Below, one piece after another: positions 12,003 through 22,456 of a stretch of 64,000 bases of DNA. The notes beneath the pieces are model-generated. The model made no database searches, was not told where the DNA came from, and was given only the letters and a program-made list of their open reading frames with translations. This DNA is from Sarcomyxa edulis. Lineage: Eukaryota > Basidiomycota > Agaricomycetes > Agaricales > Mycenaceae. The translations under genes were made by a program, and so were the position numbers. Positions within the stretch are counted from its first letter, which is position 1. Each line of letters opens with the position of its first letter. The stretch covers positions 114,501-178,500 of the forward strand of contig QUOL01000013.1 in assembly GCA_009761415.1 (NCBI GenBank), read 5' to 3'.

Positions 12003-12284
12003 TGTTCAACTTGACTTTGCCGACAAAGCGCATCAGTGTCGTGAAACTGCCGAGATGGGTTCCAAGCTGGTCAACATATTGCTGAACCGACGGTGCCGGA
12101 AAGATGCCCTGGCGGTGCAAAGTGGAAAGAATCCAAACACAATCGGACCCAAGTAAAGACTGGCCGGAGACTTGATGCATATCCGGACCGTACCAAGTGA
12201 GATGCTTCCGGAGAAGATGAAACTTGCCTATGTATCGCCTGGATTCTTGAACCAACCGACATATACGGCACTCAAGTGTAGTAC

Positions 12285-12900
12285 ATGTCTCTAGTACTAG
12301 TGCGAGTGCAAGACTCCAAAATGAGCAAATCATCGATGGTGTCGCGCGCGGAGTTTGAAATGTTTGTGGGCGCTTGTGGGCGTCTCTTTCTGGAGTCGCA
12401 CGAGTTCAAGCTCGAAAGGTCTATCATCAAACTTGCGCCTGAATTCAGGCTTTGCGACCACGCTCAGCCCATACGAGTCGCAATTCCCACATATCGACGA
12501 GTATCGAAGAAACTATTCGATATATCACCGAAGGTAAGTAGTAAGCAAGTATGCGTAGGATTGCTTACAATTCTCCCAGTCGAGACATGCTAGGCAAAAC
12601 TTGGCAATCTCCGAGCGGCTGATGATGAGGGGCTTCGGATGTCCACAATGGGTATTGCATGCGTCGTTCCTGCTAAAGACTCTGCACAACTATGGCTGGA
12701 CCGCCATCTTACAAAGAAACATGAACTGGACGTGAAACGGTGGGATTACGGCCTCGGGTAGATTGAGATATGTATGGGTAGATTGGATTGAACTCTCAGA
12801 GGCGACTGGCATGCGTTACGCAAATGGGCGGGCGGTCAGGGGCGAAGATGGTGAGTTTCCGAATTCGGAGCCGCCACGAAAATGGAGATGCATCGTACAT
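12285..12900 (+). other. Possible gene fragment, unrecognised
   Basis: An open frame from 12285 (including RAEFEMFVGACGRLFLESHE) reaches a GT donor near 12534. A possible second exon after an AG at about 12595 reads NLAISERLMMRGFGCPQW and continues to about 12720. The stretch after it is less clear. This looks coding in composition but has no motif I know, and it lies in the long gap between the laccase promoter and the next gene. It could be a short unknown gene or a relic. Confidence 0.2.
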
Positions 12901-13155
12901 TCAGTGAGTCCCTTAGCCATCATTATGATCTAGAGACGTCCGAGACGAGAGATTGTCACTTCAGGAGAGTAGAAGCAATGCGGATCAAGAGACTGACGCA
13001 TCGATCCATGGGACAATTACCTCTCGTGTACCTCTAAATGTATTCCTGATCTCCACCTGGAGAAGGCTTCCCCCGCAGAATGATCATGAAATGGATAGAC
13101 GAGGTGAGTACATTACAGAAATCAATTATGTCCATGATACTGATACGAACACCGA

Positions 13156-14626
13156 TTACGGGTCACAAATGCCTTTGTAGTTGGAACTGACAGATCCTTG
13201 CATACTTCCAGTGAAGTCCATCTCGCTCGAACGATCAGACTTGTCGGGTAAGATGGTATCTATGCTCGCTGCCCCTGGAGAATGGTAAAGTTTGTGAATG
13301 GAGCGTAGAGTTGAACAGGTACGAGTGTGATCGCTCACATTTGTAATGACCCTGGGTCTGTCGATTACAATGAGATTAGCCCGTCGAACAATAGCTCCAA
13401 AGACTTACTTTGGAGTTATAGTTGAACCAGACCCATCCGGTGGCTACATATAATACTTTGCCTTGGCCCTCGCTGTTGCATGTACTAATAGAGTACTATA
13501 TGACCGTCAGTCCCCGACACAAAACTCTTGAGGAAGAAGTGACACACTTCGACGTGACAATTTTTGCCGGCCGGAGAACTGACCGTCAAAGACTGAGTTG
13601 CAGTGTTGGAAATGGTTGTCTGAAAGCTGGATGAGAATAATCAGTCCGTCTGGATGAACGTATTGGGTAGGCCATACTTGCCTGCTACTGAGGGTGTTGG
13701 AAAATTCAGCAGTCGTCGTTAACTCGGTGCTGACATCGGCGAGGTCAGGAATACCGACAGAGACCTTGACAGTGGTCGAGACTCCAAGACTGGACTCCTC
13801 TATGAGGTTGAGTTCAGCGACCCACGCTGACAATATGCCAAAGAACTTGACTTACTGGTTACTGTCCAGGTCGTGGAGGAAGAATAACCTTCTTGAAAAC
13901 CAATCGTAACCGTGCCGTTAGTCCCGACTAATTCTCCATCCGATGTACCTGTGTTATTGGTGCACGTAGGCGTGTCTAGAGTTGTAACATAAATCGAGTC
14001 AACCTAGTGAGTCGATGTGTTTGATGAAGAACAGAAGGTGAAACCGACTGGTCAATGTAACGTGAACAGCGCCTCCGTCTAAGCAGGCCTGAGCGGGCTG
14101 GTCGAGTTGCTGTGTGCCACTGACATGAGAGGCACCCAATATGACCGCAAGAACACGTCACTTACGTCTGGAGGGTTAGTGGCAAGATTGTAAGACCCCG
14201 AGCCCCAATTGCTCTTAGCGTATGCCTCTATCTTCGGCCATCCTGTCACTAAACGAGAGGTTAGCTTTTTCCCAGTGTGATAAACCTTTAAGTTACTGAC
14301 TTTTCTGAGCGTCTTGGACGCTCAAGTCCGAGCAAGAGCCATTATCTCTCTTTCGATACGAATTTGCAACAAGTGTCTTCGAGACATCATCCGCTGGATA
14401 TGTTCCAAAGATGGTCCCATCGCGCGTGTACGCGATATAGCGCAGATTGCGTTCGTCGTGAGCAATATGCGTGACATTTGACGGGAGATTACGTGCTAAT
14501 TCAGAAAATGGAACAGCCGATACAACGTTCAAGGAGGCAATCCCTAGAATCTGGATCGGGATATGGGTTAATCGAGGACATAGATAAGAGGGAACTGCGA
14601 CCTACGAGCGTAGAAAATAGCATCAT
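13156..14626 (-). CDS. Secreted beta-rich protein, probable aerolysin-like (ETX/MTX2-type) fold
   Basis: A multi-exon gene on the minus strand. The start at 14626 gives MMLFSTLVGIAS, spliced to LNVVSAVPFSE, a signal peptide. A globular N-terminal part follows (HDERNLRYIAYTRDGTIFG, then SNWGSGSYNLATNPPD). The second half is Ser/Thr-rich with alternating residues, such as VSVGIPDLADVSTELTTTAE and TISNTATQSLTVSSP, and then YVATGWVWFNY. That alternation of short polar beta-strands around an amphipathic stretch is the pattern of aerolysin-type pore-forming domains, which recur in mushroom secreted proteins. The assignment is inference from pattern, not a search. The length is roughly 310 aa. All introns I could place are 50-65 bp and no decay is evident. 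Confidence 0.55.
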
Positions 14627-15410
14627 GTGATTCTTATCGAGTACTGATTTTTGGTTATCGGTAGAGAAACTGTCGAAGATGAGGTGGTCGTAAAGTAATC
14701 AAGAGACCTGCTCTGTGTGTTGAAGGGATGAGTCCAGCTCTGTCTATCAGCATAAGCACTCGAAGGCCTTTTATAACGAACGCGAGATGTGCCGTCTCAA
14801 AAAATCTGGGCAGTCTTAGGGACGCATTGCCATAGGCTTACTACGGCGTAGTTTTTTTTCGAAGGAACCCTGTCCGTAGACAACCACGATGGAGCATGAG
14901 GAGCACGAATCGTGTATTGTTGCTTCGGTAAGCCGGTCGCAAGCCGGTACGACTTGTAGCGACTCATACGAGAGGATTGGTACAATGTGGTCTTGTTTGA
15001 TATCTAAAATTGATTGAGACGGGGAAGGTGCCATTTAATTCTTGACAGCGTGTAAAACGTGATGTAGAGACATACCTTGATACTGCTGCTGGACTACGAC
15101 GACTTCCAGTTGAGATTCTGGGTTCATCACTGCGGAGTTTAGTCGTGCCATAAATACTAGTCCAACCCAAGCAAAGCTGATGTAGCCAGCCGCATATCGT
15201 GAACTTATAGATTGTTCCAATGTCTAATTTCTGGAGTCCATAGAAACAACAGTTGACTCGAGAATACGTGTTTCTTCGTTCTCTCCACTTGTGGAATCTG
15301 TTGTTTCGGCGCCCTCGTTTTCTGTTGCCGTAACCTTTATATCCGAAGATAATTCAGTGAGTTCATTCCATTAAGCAGCGAATGGCTACGGTAGCGCACC
15401 AGAACTCGCA
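14627..15410 (-). other. Intergenic region with a possible two-exon small gene
   Basis: A minus-strand ATG at 15220 opens MEQSISSRYAAGYISFAWVG, with a hydrophobic stretch. It runs to a GT donor near 15076 and may splice to a short exon ending at 14964 (QELNGTFPVSINFRY), giving about 74 aa. No homology is recognised. It could equally be spurious. The rest of the stretch is the promoter side of the secreted beta-rich gene. Confidence 0.2.
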
Positions 15411-16989
15411 TTAGAGTAACATCCGATGCAGGCCTCTGTTTTCGGGACATTCAGCGAAGTCGCGATAGAGGAAATCTATTGTACTCACTGTCTTCGAAAT
15501 CCCTAGTTTCGGCCTTACGAAGTCTGAGTGGAACACGAAACTGGAACGATATTGAGCAGAACGTTACAACGATAATGATGGTGTTGTTAGGTACCGAGGA
15601 CTTTGAGACGACGAACATACTTTCTCAGCGACTGCCCGGTGTCGTGACCGAACATTCAACCTGTTGTTGAGCCCCAAGGATAAAATTAGAACGGCATAGG
15701 CGCTGAGATGCATAGAGGGCGTACGATAGCAAAAGAGAGTTCGAATATACTGGAAACATTGTCAGAAGGGAGAAGTCGAAGTAGCGAACAAAAGCCCCAT
15801 ACATTTTGCTAGGATAGTGTAGAACCCGAGCCAGACGACTATCATGACGAAGGTCTGTAAGTCGAGTGAAGAGTGATGATAGAGCAATACGTCGACTCAC
15901 AGCCACGTTTGTCTAATTGGAACTGAACAAACATGTCAGTCGATACCGAGATTCTGAGCAGAACAGACTCACAGAGACTATGACGACAACGGACGTCACG
16001 CTGCAAACTAAGTTAGATAGACCCATAAACGATGTATCTGTAACTACCTAGTGATCAAGCCAGTTTCTAGGAGATTACGATAAGCCACTGTATACGAGTC
16101 AAGTGTATGATTGAGAACTTACGAATGACCCATTTGATGAGACGGTCCAATAGTTCTGATGTCCTACGAATATTATGTTGAGGTTCATTCGCGAAACAAT
16201 CACTCGACAATCATACCTGTTGAGATTGTGTGGCGATTGCCATTGTGTGAGGTAACGACAGAGTGATATTGTGATCACAACATCCGTGAATGCACCAATA
16301 CTGAACCCAGTTGTGATAAGCCAGTCAAAGTCTCTGACCAATTTGAAGTCGTCCGGCTCCTGTGGGACGTCTAGGTAGGACTCGACGAGGAACGCGATGC
16401 CAGCTGCAAAGCGCAAGATCGACAAGAGCCAGCATACCAAGCCCATGAGGAACTTGCCCGATAGCTGACGGACACGCAACGCGAAAAAACCCTGGATGTT
16501 GATCAGTAACCCACGCGGACATACGGGTATGAAGTCACTAGATAATTACCTGCACCAACACAGTTATTAGATTTTCGAATATACCTGTGGTGCTCATTGC
16601 GTAGCTGTTCGCTGGCATCTCGGGAATCGGAGTGCCAGCAAGCGAGATAGTGAAGTGATATATGGCAAGTGATGCTGTAAAAGAGTGCAGGAGTTCTAAT
16701 ATCCTGGGAAGCCGTCGTCAAACGATATAGGGTCGGAATATACAAGCAAACCTACATTATTATGACGACCTGTACCAAAAAGAGGAACGGTGCGAGCCAT
16801 TAGTCCAAGTAGGTCTAATGAGAACAACGAACTTGCCAAAAGCTTCAAAGCAGGTCCATCTGTGGCATAATTTTGGAAGTAGACATATCCTTGCGTCACC
16901 AGGACGCCGAAGAGCACCAAACCACAGAAACATCCGATTTCCAGAGCACCGAGTGTGAGACTAACATCCAGAATAGAAGCAGAAGACAT
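15411..16989 (-). CDS. DUF6534-type multi-spanning membrane protein (copy 1)
   Basis: The start at 16989 gives MSSASILDVSLTLGALEIG followed by transmembrane segments (FCGLVLFGVLVTQGYVYF). Later exons contain ILRFAAGIAFLVE, DWLITTGFSIGAFTDVVIT, RLIKWVIR, ETGLIT and VYSNSLLLS, then a basic tail (LNVRSRHRAVAEK). This order (TLGALEIG, a GAxxDVVI helix, RLxxWxIR, ETGLxT, YSNSLL) is the signature of the basidiomycete DUF6534 family, which is predicted to have seven or so helices and has no known function. The 3' end is my best reading: a final exon ending at the TAA at 15411. The middle exon near 16700 is less certain. The paralogue at 19430-20995 has the same design. Confidence 0.65.
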
Positions 16990-18210
16990 AGTGGAAGTTT
17001 CAGATGAAAGTGGTGAAAGCGAGAAAGACAACGAGAGAAAGGAGCGATGGTCTTTGAAAGAGGGCTTTGAACAAGGAGCAGATGCGATGATGAACGCCAT
17101 ATATGATGTGGACATCGTAGTCAAACTCACGGCCCGTTTGATCATCTTTGGGGCTACGATGATGTTTCCTGAGATGCAGTGTCATTGAAGAAAGTTTAAA
17201 ATGAGAAGATGGAGCCTTCAGAACCGTATTCAGAATTTTCGCTCTGGGAGTATGCACGAATATCCGACGAGTAGATACATCTACGCTTTTGATGTGGTAG
17301 CGCTCGGTCGATAGACCGTCCCTCGTACGACCTCCAACCTATGGCCTGGCAGTATACAGTTCAGCATGAACAGTTATCACGCTCGGTGTTTGTCGGGAGA
17401 ACAACTTCGTCGACTGTTCGTCATTCGTGATCGATGATCACGATGGCTTAACTCTGATCTGTGCACCTTCCTGAGGGGAACCGGGTCACGAACGAGAAGC
17501 CAAGATGGACTCACGTTGTGAATTCCTTGAGCGCACTGCGAACCTTGCATGATATGCGTTTCCAGTAGATCTTGCAATATGACGTCTGAGATATCGGTGT
17601 TGAGAGGCGTGGCCCGCTACATTGAAAAAATACAGGAGCCGACTGTTCTTCTAGGTATAAATAGTGTAACACAGGTCAGTCGTTATGATCAAATGTGAAG
17701 CAGATCGCACCCACCATCGTGCGAAGTGGTTGATCCGCGATATAACCAAAACGTCTCTTTTCATAGATGGCCTTGCTCATAGAAAGTAAATTGACAAAGA
17801 TGAGCTCCAAAATACCAGCGGAACAAAGCTCCGAACAGAGTATCTTTCAAGGCGAATTTACGTCCAGGTCTCCACACAGACCCATTTCATTGTCGGTCGA
17901 GCGAAAAATATGGTAGATAGCAATTCTTGTCTTTCCCTTCGGAATCAGGGGTAAACCTGGATACATCTTGTCCAGCGAACGTTCAATCCATGATATACGA
18001 ATAGGTGATGGTGAAGGTTTTGAAGACGATGGACTAAGTATCCCACGGTTGAGCTCGGTTACTGGACGCGCTTTCGCAGGTGGCTCCTTAGTTTCGACGT
18101 GTAATTTCAAGATAATCTCAACTTCCTTTTGCTCCTTTCCCAGTGTCCACAAAGTCTCCCATAATCCCGTATATTAATATCGCCACGTCGGACTTCGATA
18201 CTTCCTTTCC
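16990..18210. other. Intergenic region with one weak minus-strand frame
   Basis: A minus-strand open frame at 17847-18152 (about 101 aa, including KGKTRIAIYHIFRSTDNE) precedes possible intron and exon fragments down to about 17500. I cannot build a convincing gene or recognise a family. The rest is flanking sequence, including the promoter of the GDT1 gene. Confidence 0.2.
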
Positions 18211-19217
18211 ATGGCCAGCACGGCGGCGCACAACGATGTCGAACCAGAGGACTACCTCAAAGCCCTCGTCCAGTCTTTCGCCATGATCATTTTCTCTGAG
18301 ATAGGCGACAAAACATTTCTGATTGCTGCAATTCTTGCTATGCGCCACCCTCGGATCGTGGTGTTTGCTGGCGCATTCGGTTCATTGGTCGTCATGTCCA
18401 TCTTGTCCGCCGCAATGGGACACATCCTTCCGACACTGATACCTAAACGCTGGACCCAGATCTCAGCCGCACTCTTATTTCTCGTTTTCGGGGCGAAGAT
18501 GATGATGGAGGCAAGACAGATGAAGGGTGGGAATGAGAAAATAAAGGAAGAAATGAGAGAGGCGGAAGAGGAGATCGAGGGTGACAATGCAATTCACGAT
18601 GGAACAGGCATAAACGAAAACGGGAACTTTATACCCTTGGAGTCAATGGAAGAAGGTGGTAGAGTGGATTCTGACGATACACCTGTTCCAAGAAGTCCAG
18701 GAGTCCGGCCAATCCCATCCCACTCTATAGCAGAGGGTGCTCGTAATTTCTGCAGTTTATTCCTTGGCCCTGTATTCGTGCAAGCATTCATTCTGACATT
18801 TCTTGGAGAGTGGGGAGATCGGAGCCAAATAGCGACGATCGCATTGGGCGCTGCACATGTGAGCATCTCACCATTTTTCTCGTACGTTCTAAATCTGATC
18901 GTGTCCGCATCACGTAGAACGTATACCTCGTCACGGCTGGTACGATTTTTGGTCATTCTTGCTGTACGGCACTGGCTGTCATTGGAGGTCGCTATGTCTC
19001 AACAAAAATATCTGTAAAGCATGGTGCGTTTTCCTATGTTTCGCTTCGGTCCTTACTCGCTAACAGTGTTCATCTGTCTTGCTTTGCAGTCACCCTAAGT
19101 GGCGCTGTGCTTTTCCTTCTATTCGGGATCATCTATCTTTACGAGTCCTTTGCTATGCCAGAGATGGATTTGTCTATACCCATGAGCCCCGAAGACCGTA
19201 CCGCGGGATTGATCTAG
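18211..19217 (+). CDS. GDT1: GDT1-family (UPF0016) Mn2+/Ca2+ transporter
   Basis: Three exons (18211-18858, 18918-19023, 19090-19217) give 293 aa. The protein carries the two family signatures, SEIGDKTF in the first half and GEWGDRSQ in the second, each within three-helix bundles. A charged, acidic loop of roughly 100 residues (EEMREAEEEIEGD and onward) lies between the halves. GDT1/TMEM165 proteins exchange Ca2+ or Mn2+ for protons at the Golgi and support glycosylation. The gene is convergent with the DUF6534 gene that ends at 19430. The last exon ends with a helix and a short cytosolic tail (SPEDRTAGLI). It appears intact. Confidence 0.9.
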
Positions 19218-19429
19218 CGATGTCGAGTTCTATAATATATAAACTATCCTACATCCTCACTGCAATTAGACTTGTATAAATACACGCCGTATATAATATA
19301 CCACGAATGGACATTGGTTTTCGACACTGCTAGACTTCCGGCGCCAAGGAGCCTTAGCCAATGCAGGTCAAAATTCCTCTAAGCGATAGTGTGGTTGACT
19401 TGGCCGTCAACAAGGTGAGGGTACGACTA

Positions 19430-20995
19430 CTATATAGCATAGGCTCCAACGTGACTGGGTTCATATGGGTCGAATTTCTGCGAGTGACGCATTCAGCGTA
19501 AGTTCATAAAGTACACCTCCTTGAACTCACCGAGCTGTACACATCGACGGTAGATTGTTCGACCGTGATCTCCTTCGTTTGTGTCATCTCAATAGAGATA
19601 GGAGCGAGCTCAAATTAAAAATCAGGATCAGGATTGCGATGAGAATCTCGTTAAACTCACTGTTGGCCTAGACCATCCATCACTCAGTGGACCGCTTCGG
19701 TCTTCGTAAACATTGCCATCTTGCATGACCTTGCGTAGTTTATGTCGAGAATTGAGACTTTGCGAAACGCGTGAGTTCAAGTGCGAATCGATGCTGAGTG
19801 CAAGAAGACTGCTCACGTAGCTAAAAGAGAGTTGGAGTAGACTGTAGAATGGAGTCAGCAATCGTCTCCACGAATCAGAGGATCACGGCGAACGTTTTGC
19901 TAGGAATGTATATATACTGATCCAAAGGACTGTATCACGGAGGTCAAGGATTCGAAACGCTGGAGTGATATTAAGATACGTACAGTTTCCCGGCATCGTT
20001 TGAAACTATCGGTGACTAGTAAGAATCTAAACGGTGGTTGCGGAACATATTCACTTACGCAAATGACCATCGCGACCGCGGCTAGACTGCATAAAGCGTC
20101 AGGCAAGATAAAATCGTGGAACGAACAGCCACACCTTGTCAGTAGACCCGTCTCTAAACCGCGAGTTGTCAGAAAATGGCAGAAATGTCGCAGAGACAAC
20201 TCACGAATTGTCCATTGAACGAGACGGTCGATCAGCCTGGCAGTCCTGCATTGGCCGTGAGTATCATAGCCTTCGTATCAACAAGAGAGGGCTACTCACC
20301 TAGTGAACGCCCCATCACGTTGCTTTCTCAGCGCATAACACATTGTCCCAGCAATCATGACGTCCACACAAGCACCGATGACCAGCAATGTCGTGATGAG
20401 GGGAGACCACTTGTCGCTGAATTGCGCCAACGTAGGAGACGTGATGGCCTCAACAGCGGCAAGGATGCTCCCCACGAACCGTAGAATGGCTAGAGTACAG
20501 CAGAGTAATCCGATGTTTCGATTTTTCAGGACGCGCCAAAGGCGAAGGGCGAAGAAGCATTGGACTAGCATCGTGATGAGGCCACCGATGAGGACCATGA
20601 CGTTTAAGCTCTGGAACTTTATCAGTTTTTGGGGTTGCGCGTAGAGAACGATCGTCGTGTCATATATCGAATGGGAGGAACATATGGTGTGTCCCAATTC
20701 CAATAGCCTATTTAGTGCGCGAGAAGTCACTTTAGACGCCGTCCAGGTAATGAGATGAGAGCACGCACAGAACACAGACGACCTATCATAGTGAGAATAT
20801 CGTGAGACAGGACCGCTCTTGATAAATACCGAGACGTACCAGAGCTTTGAGTCCCCATGTATCGTTCGGAAATTTACTAAAGTACATATAACTCTGCAAG
20901 GTTACGAACCCAAACAGAAATACGGAGATGAGAACACCAATCTCCAGAGCCCCCAGGGTAGCGTTCATGTCTGGGATGGTAAGTGCGCCTGACAT
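19430..20995 (-). CDS. DUF6534-type multi-spanning membrane protein (copy 2)
   Basis: The start at 20995 gives MSGALTIPDMNATLGALEIG, then helices VLISVFLFGFVTLQSYMYF. After two short introns the large exon encodes LGHTICSSHSIYDTTIVLYA, MLVQCFFALRLWRVL and a WSPLITTLLVIGACVDVMIA helix, followed by RLVQWTI, ETGLLT, YSNSLLAT and a cytosolic tail with KLRKVMQDGNVYED. Two further small exons (MTQTKEITVEQSTVDVYSS, then KFDPYEPSHVGAYAI) end at 19430. This is a clear DUF6534 family member of unknown function. It differs strongly from copy 1 in sequence, so the pair is not a recent tandem duplicate. Small exons near 19900-20130 are my least certain calls. Confidence 0.75.
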
Positions 20996-21695
20996 GGCTG
21001 AGAATCTGAAATAAAGAGAGAAAGAAAGGATACAGTGAGAGATGGTAACAAGAAACCAGAACGAAGCACACGAGATCAATGATTCCCGCAAAACAGCTTT
21101 AAATCCCCCAGGAACGCATGGGGATAAGATCTTTGATCAAGGGAGATCGTAGACCCAACATAATTAAATTTGACTGTCTTGCTAAATACACGTCCGACTC
21201 CTCTCTGAACGATCCAAGGACGGTTCTCCTACAAATTCCATCGATGAAGCTCAACATTAAATGATGAGGACAGTCGGCTATATTGTGAGACCTTGGATTT
21301 CGACAAATACCCTGTTCATCATGTGACATTTCTAGGAGCCGCCCAAGATGTTTTGAGCGAAATTTTGATGCTGAGCGCATGGAGGAGGTGTGGGTCTCGG
21401 GTCCGCTAATCGGCATAGACTACAGCGGTGGGACCAATTGCTATGGCGGGAGATCAAGAAGACAAAAACGTGGGGAATGGAAGTCAAGCACGCGATCTAG
21501 CTGTCAAGAGTTTTTTCGACATGTAGGACAGTTCAGCGTATGTGGTCTACAACAGAGGCTTGGTGAGAAACAGCTCCATTAACTCCGCAAAAGATATGAC
21601 GCTCGGAGTAAGGGGATAGAGGATCACTGGGAGAGAAAGACGCGTAATGGGCGGAAGACCGGGAGATCGCAATGGTCAAAAATTTTCGCCGTATC
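20996..21695. other. Intergenic region, no supported gene
   Basis: Upstream flank of DUF6534 copy 2 and 3' flank of the following minus-strand gene. Short frames exist, none convincing. Confidence 0.35.
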
Positions 21696-22238
21696 TCATT
21701 GGCTTTGGGGAACTAGGAGAGTCTGGACATCTGGGTCAGGAGCTATAGGGAAGATAATCTTCCCCGAAATTAAGAAGACGAAACACTTGGATTTTTCATA
21801 CCAGGGAGTATGCTCGAACTCGAGGACAGGGTTTTCAGGCGACCACCATGTAAGCTTCACCAGAGCCCAAGGCTGCCGGAAATCCACGAAAAGGCTTGGA
21901 CTTTCAGCGATCCTGCATGTCGGATCAAGCGCCTCGTGTGTTGAGATGCCTGCATCCTGGTAACCAGAAGACAAGACATTTTAAATACGCCGCACAAAAA
22001 TAGGATTGAGCAAACTTACTTGGGCTGCATCCTCAACGACCGCAGTGGCATGACTAGAGATACAATACCTGTGCACGCTAGTCCTAGAGGCATTTCGTGA
22101 CCCAATATTCCTCTTCACGACTGTTGCACGACATCGAAACGTGGGCCTTTCAGCGATCGGAAGAATATCAACCCAAGACCGATGAAAGTCGACAACACTG
22201 GGTTTTGGGGATGCCGATATGGGGATTCTGGGAGACAT
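21696..22238 (-). CDS. Hypothetical protein
   Basis: Two exons on the minus strand: the ATG at 22238 (MSPRIPISASPKPSVVDFHR) runs to a GT donor at about 22022, and an intron of about 63 bp leads to a second exon ending at 21696. The junction joins EDAAQ to DAGISTHEAL. The protein is about 160 aa, with TFRCRATVV in the first part and WALVKLTWWSPENPVLEFEH and CFVFLISGKIIFP in the second. I recognise no family. The spacing and splice sites are good, so it is probably real. The 5' end may extend further upstream through the open frame to about 22337. It is divergent from the large membrane protein gene starting at 22457. Confidence 0.45.
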
Positions 22239-22456
22239 GGGCAGTTGAAGGACGTGTTCTGGGTAGCAAGCTACCTGAAACTGGAGGGCATACCCCAAAA
22301 ACACGGAAGGAATTTGTGAAAAGTCGGCTGGAAACAAGAATTTGTCCTCACTGCGGCGCCGGCGGCTGTGACCGGTCTTCCACAGAAATTCAAATGATGA
22401 TAGTGGCCCTCTCCCCTTTTTAAACAGAAAATCAGCTCTTCAGCTTCAAGCCTCTG

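Noticed and set aside
12285..12593. A confident gene downstream of the laccase promoter
   Set aside because: Open frames are suggestive but no family or clean exon chain supports them; listed only at low confidence.
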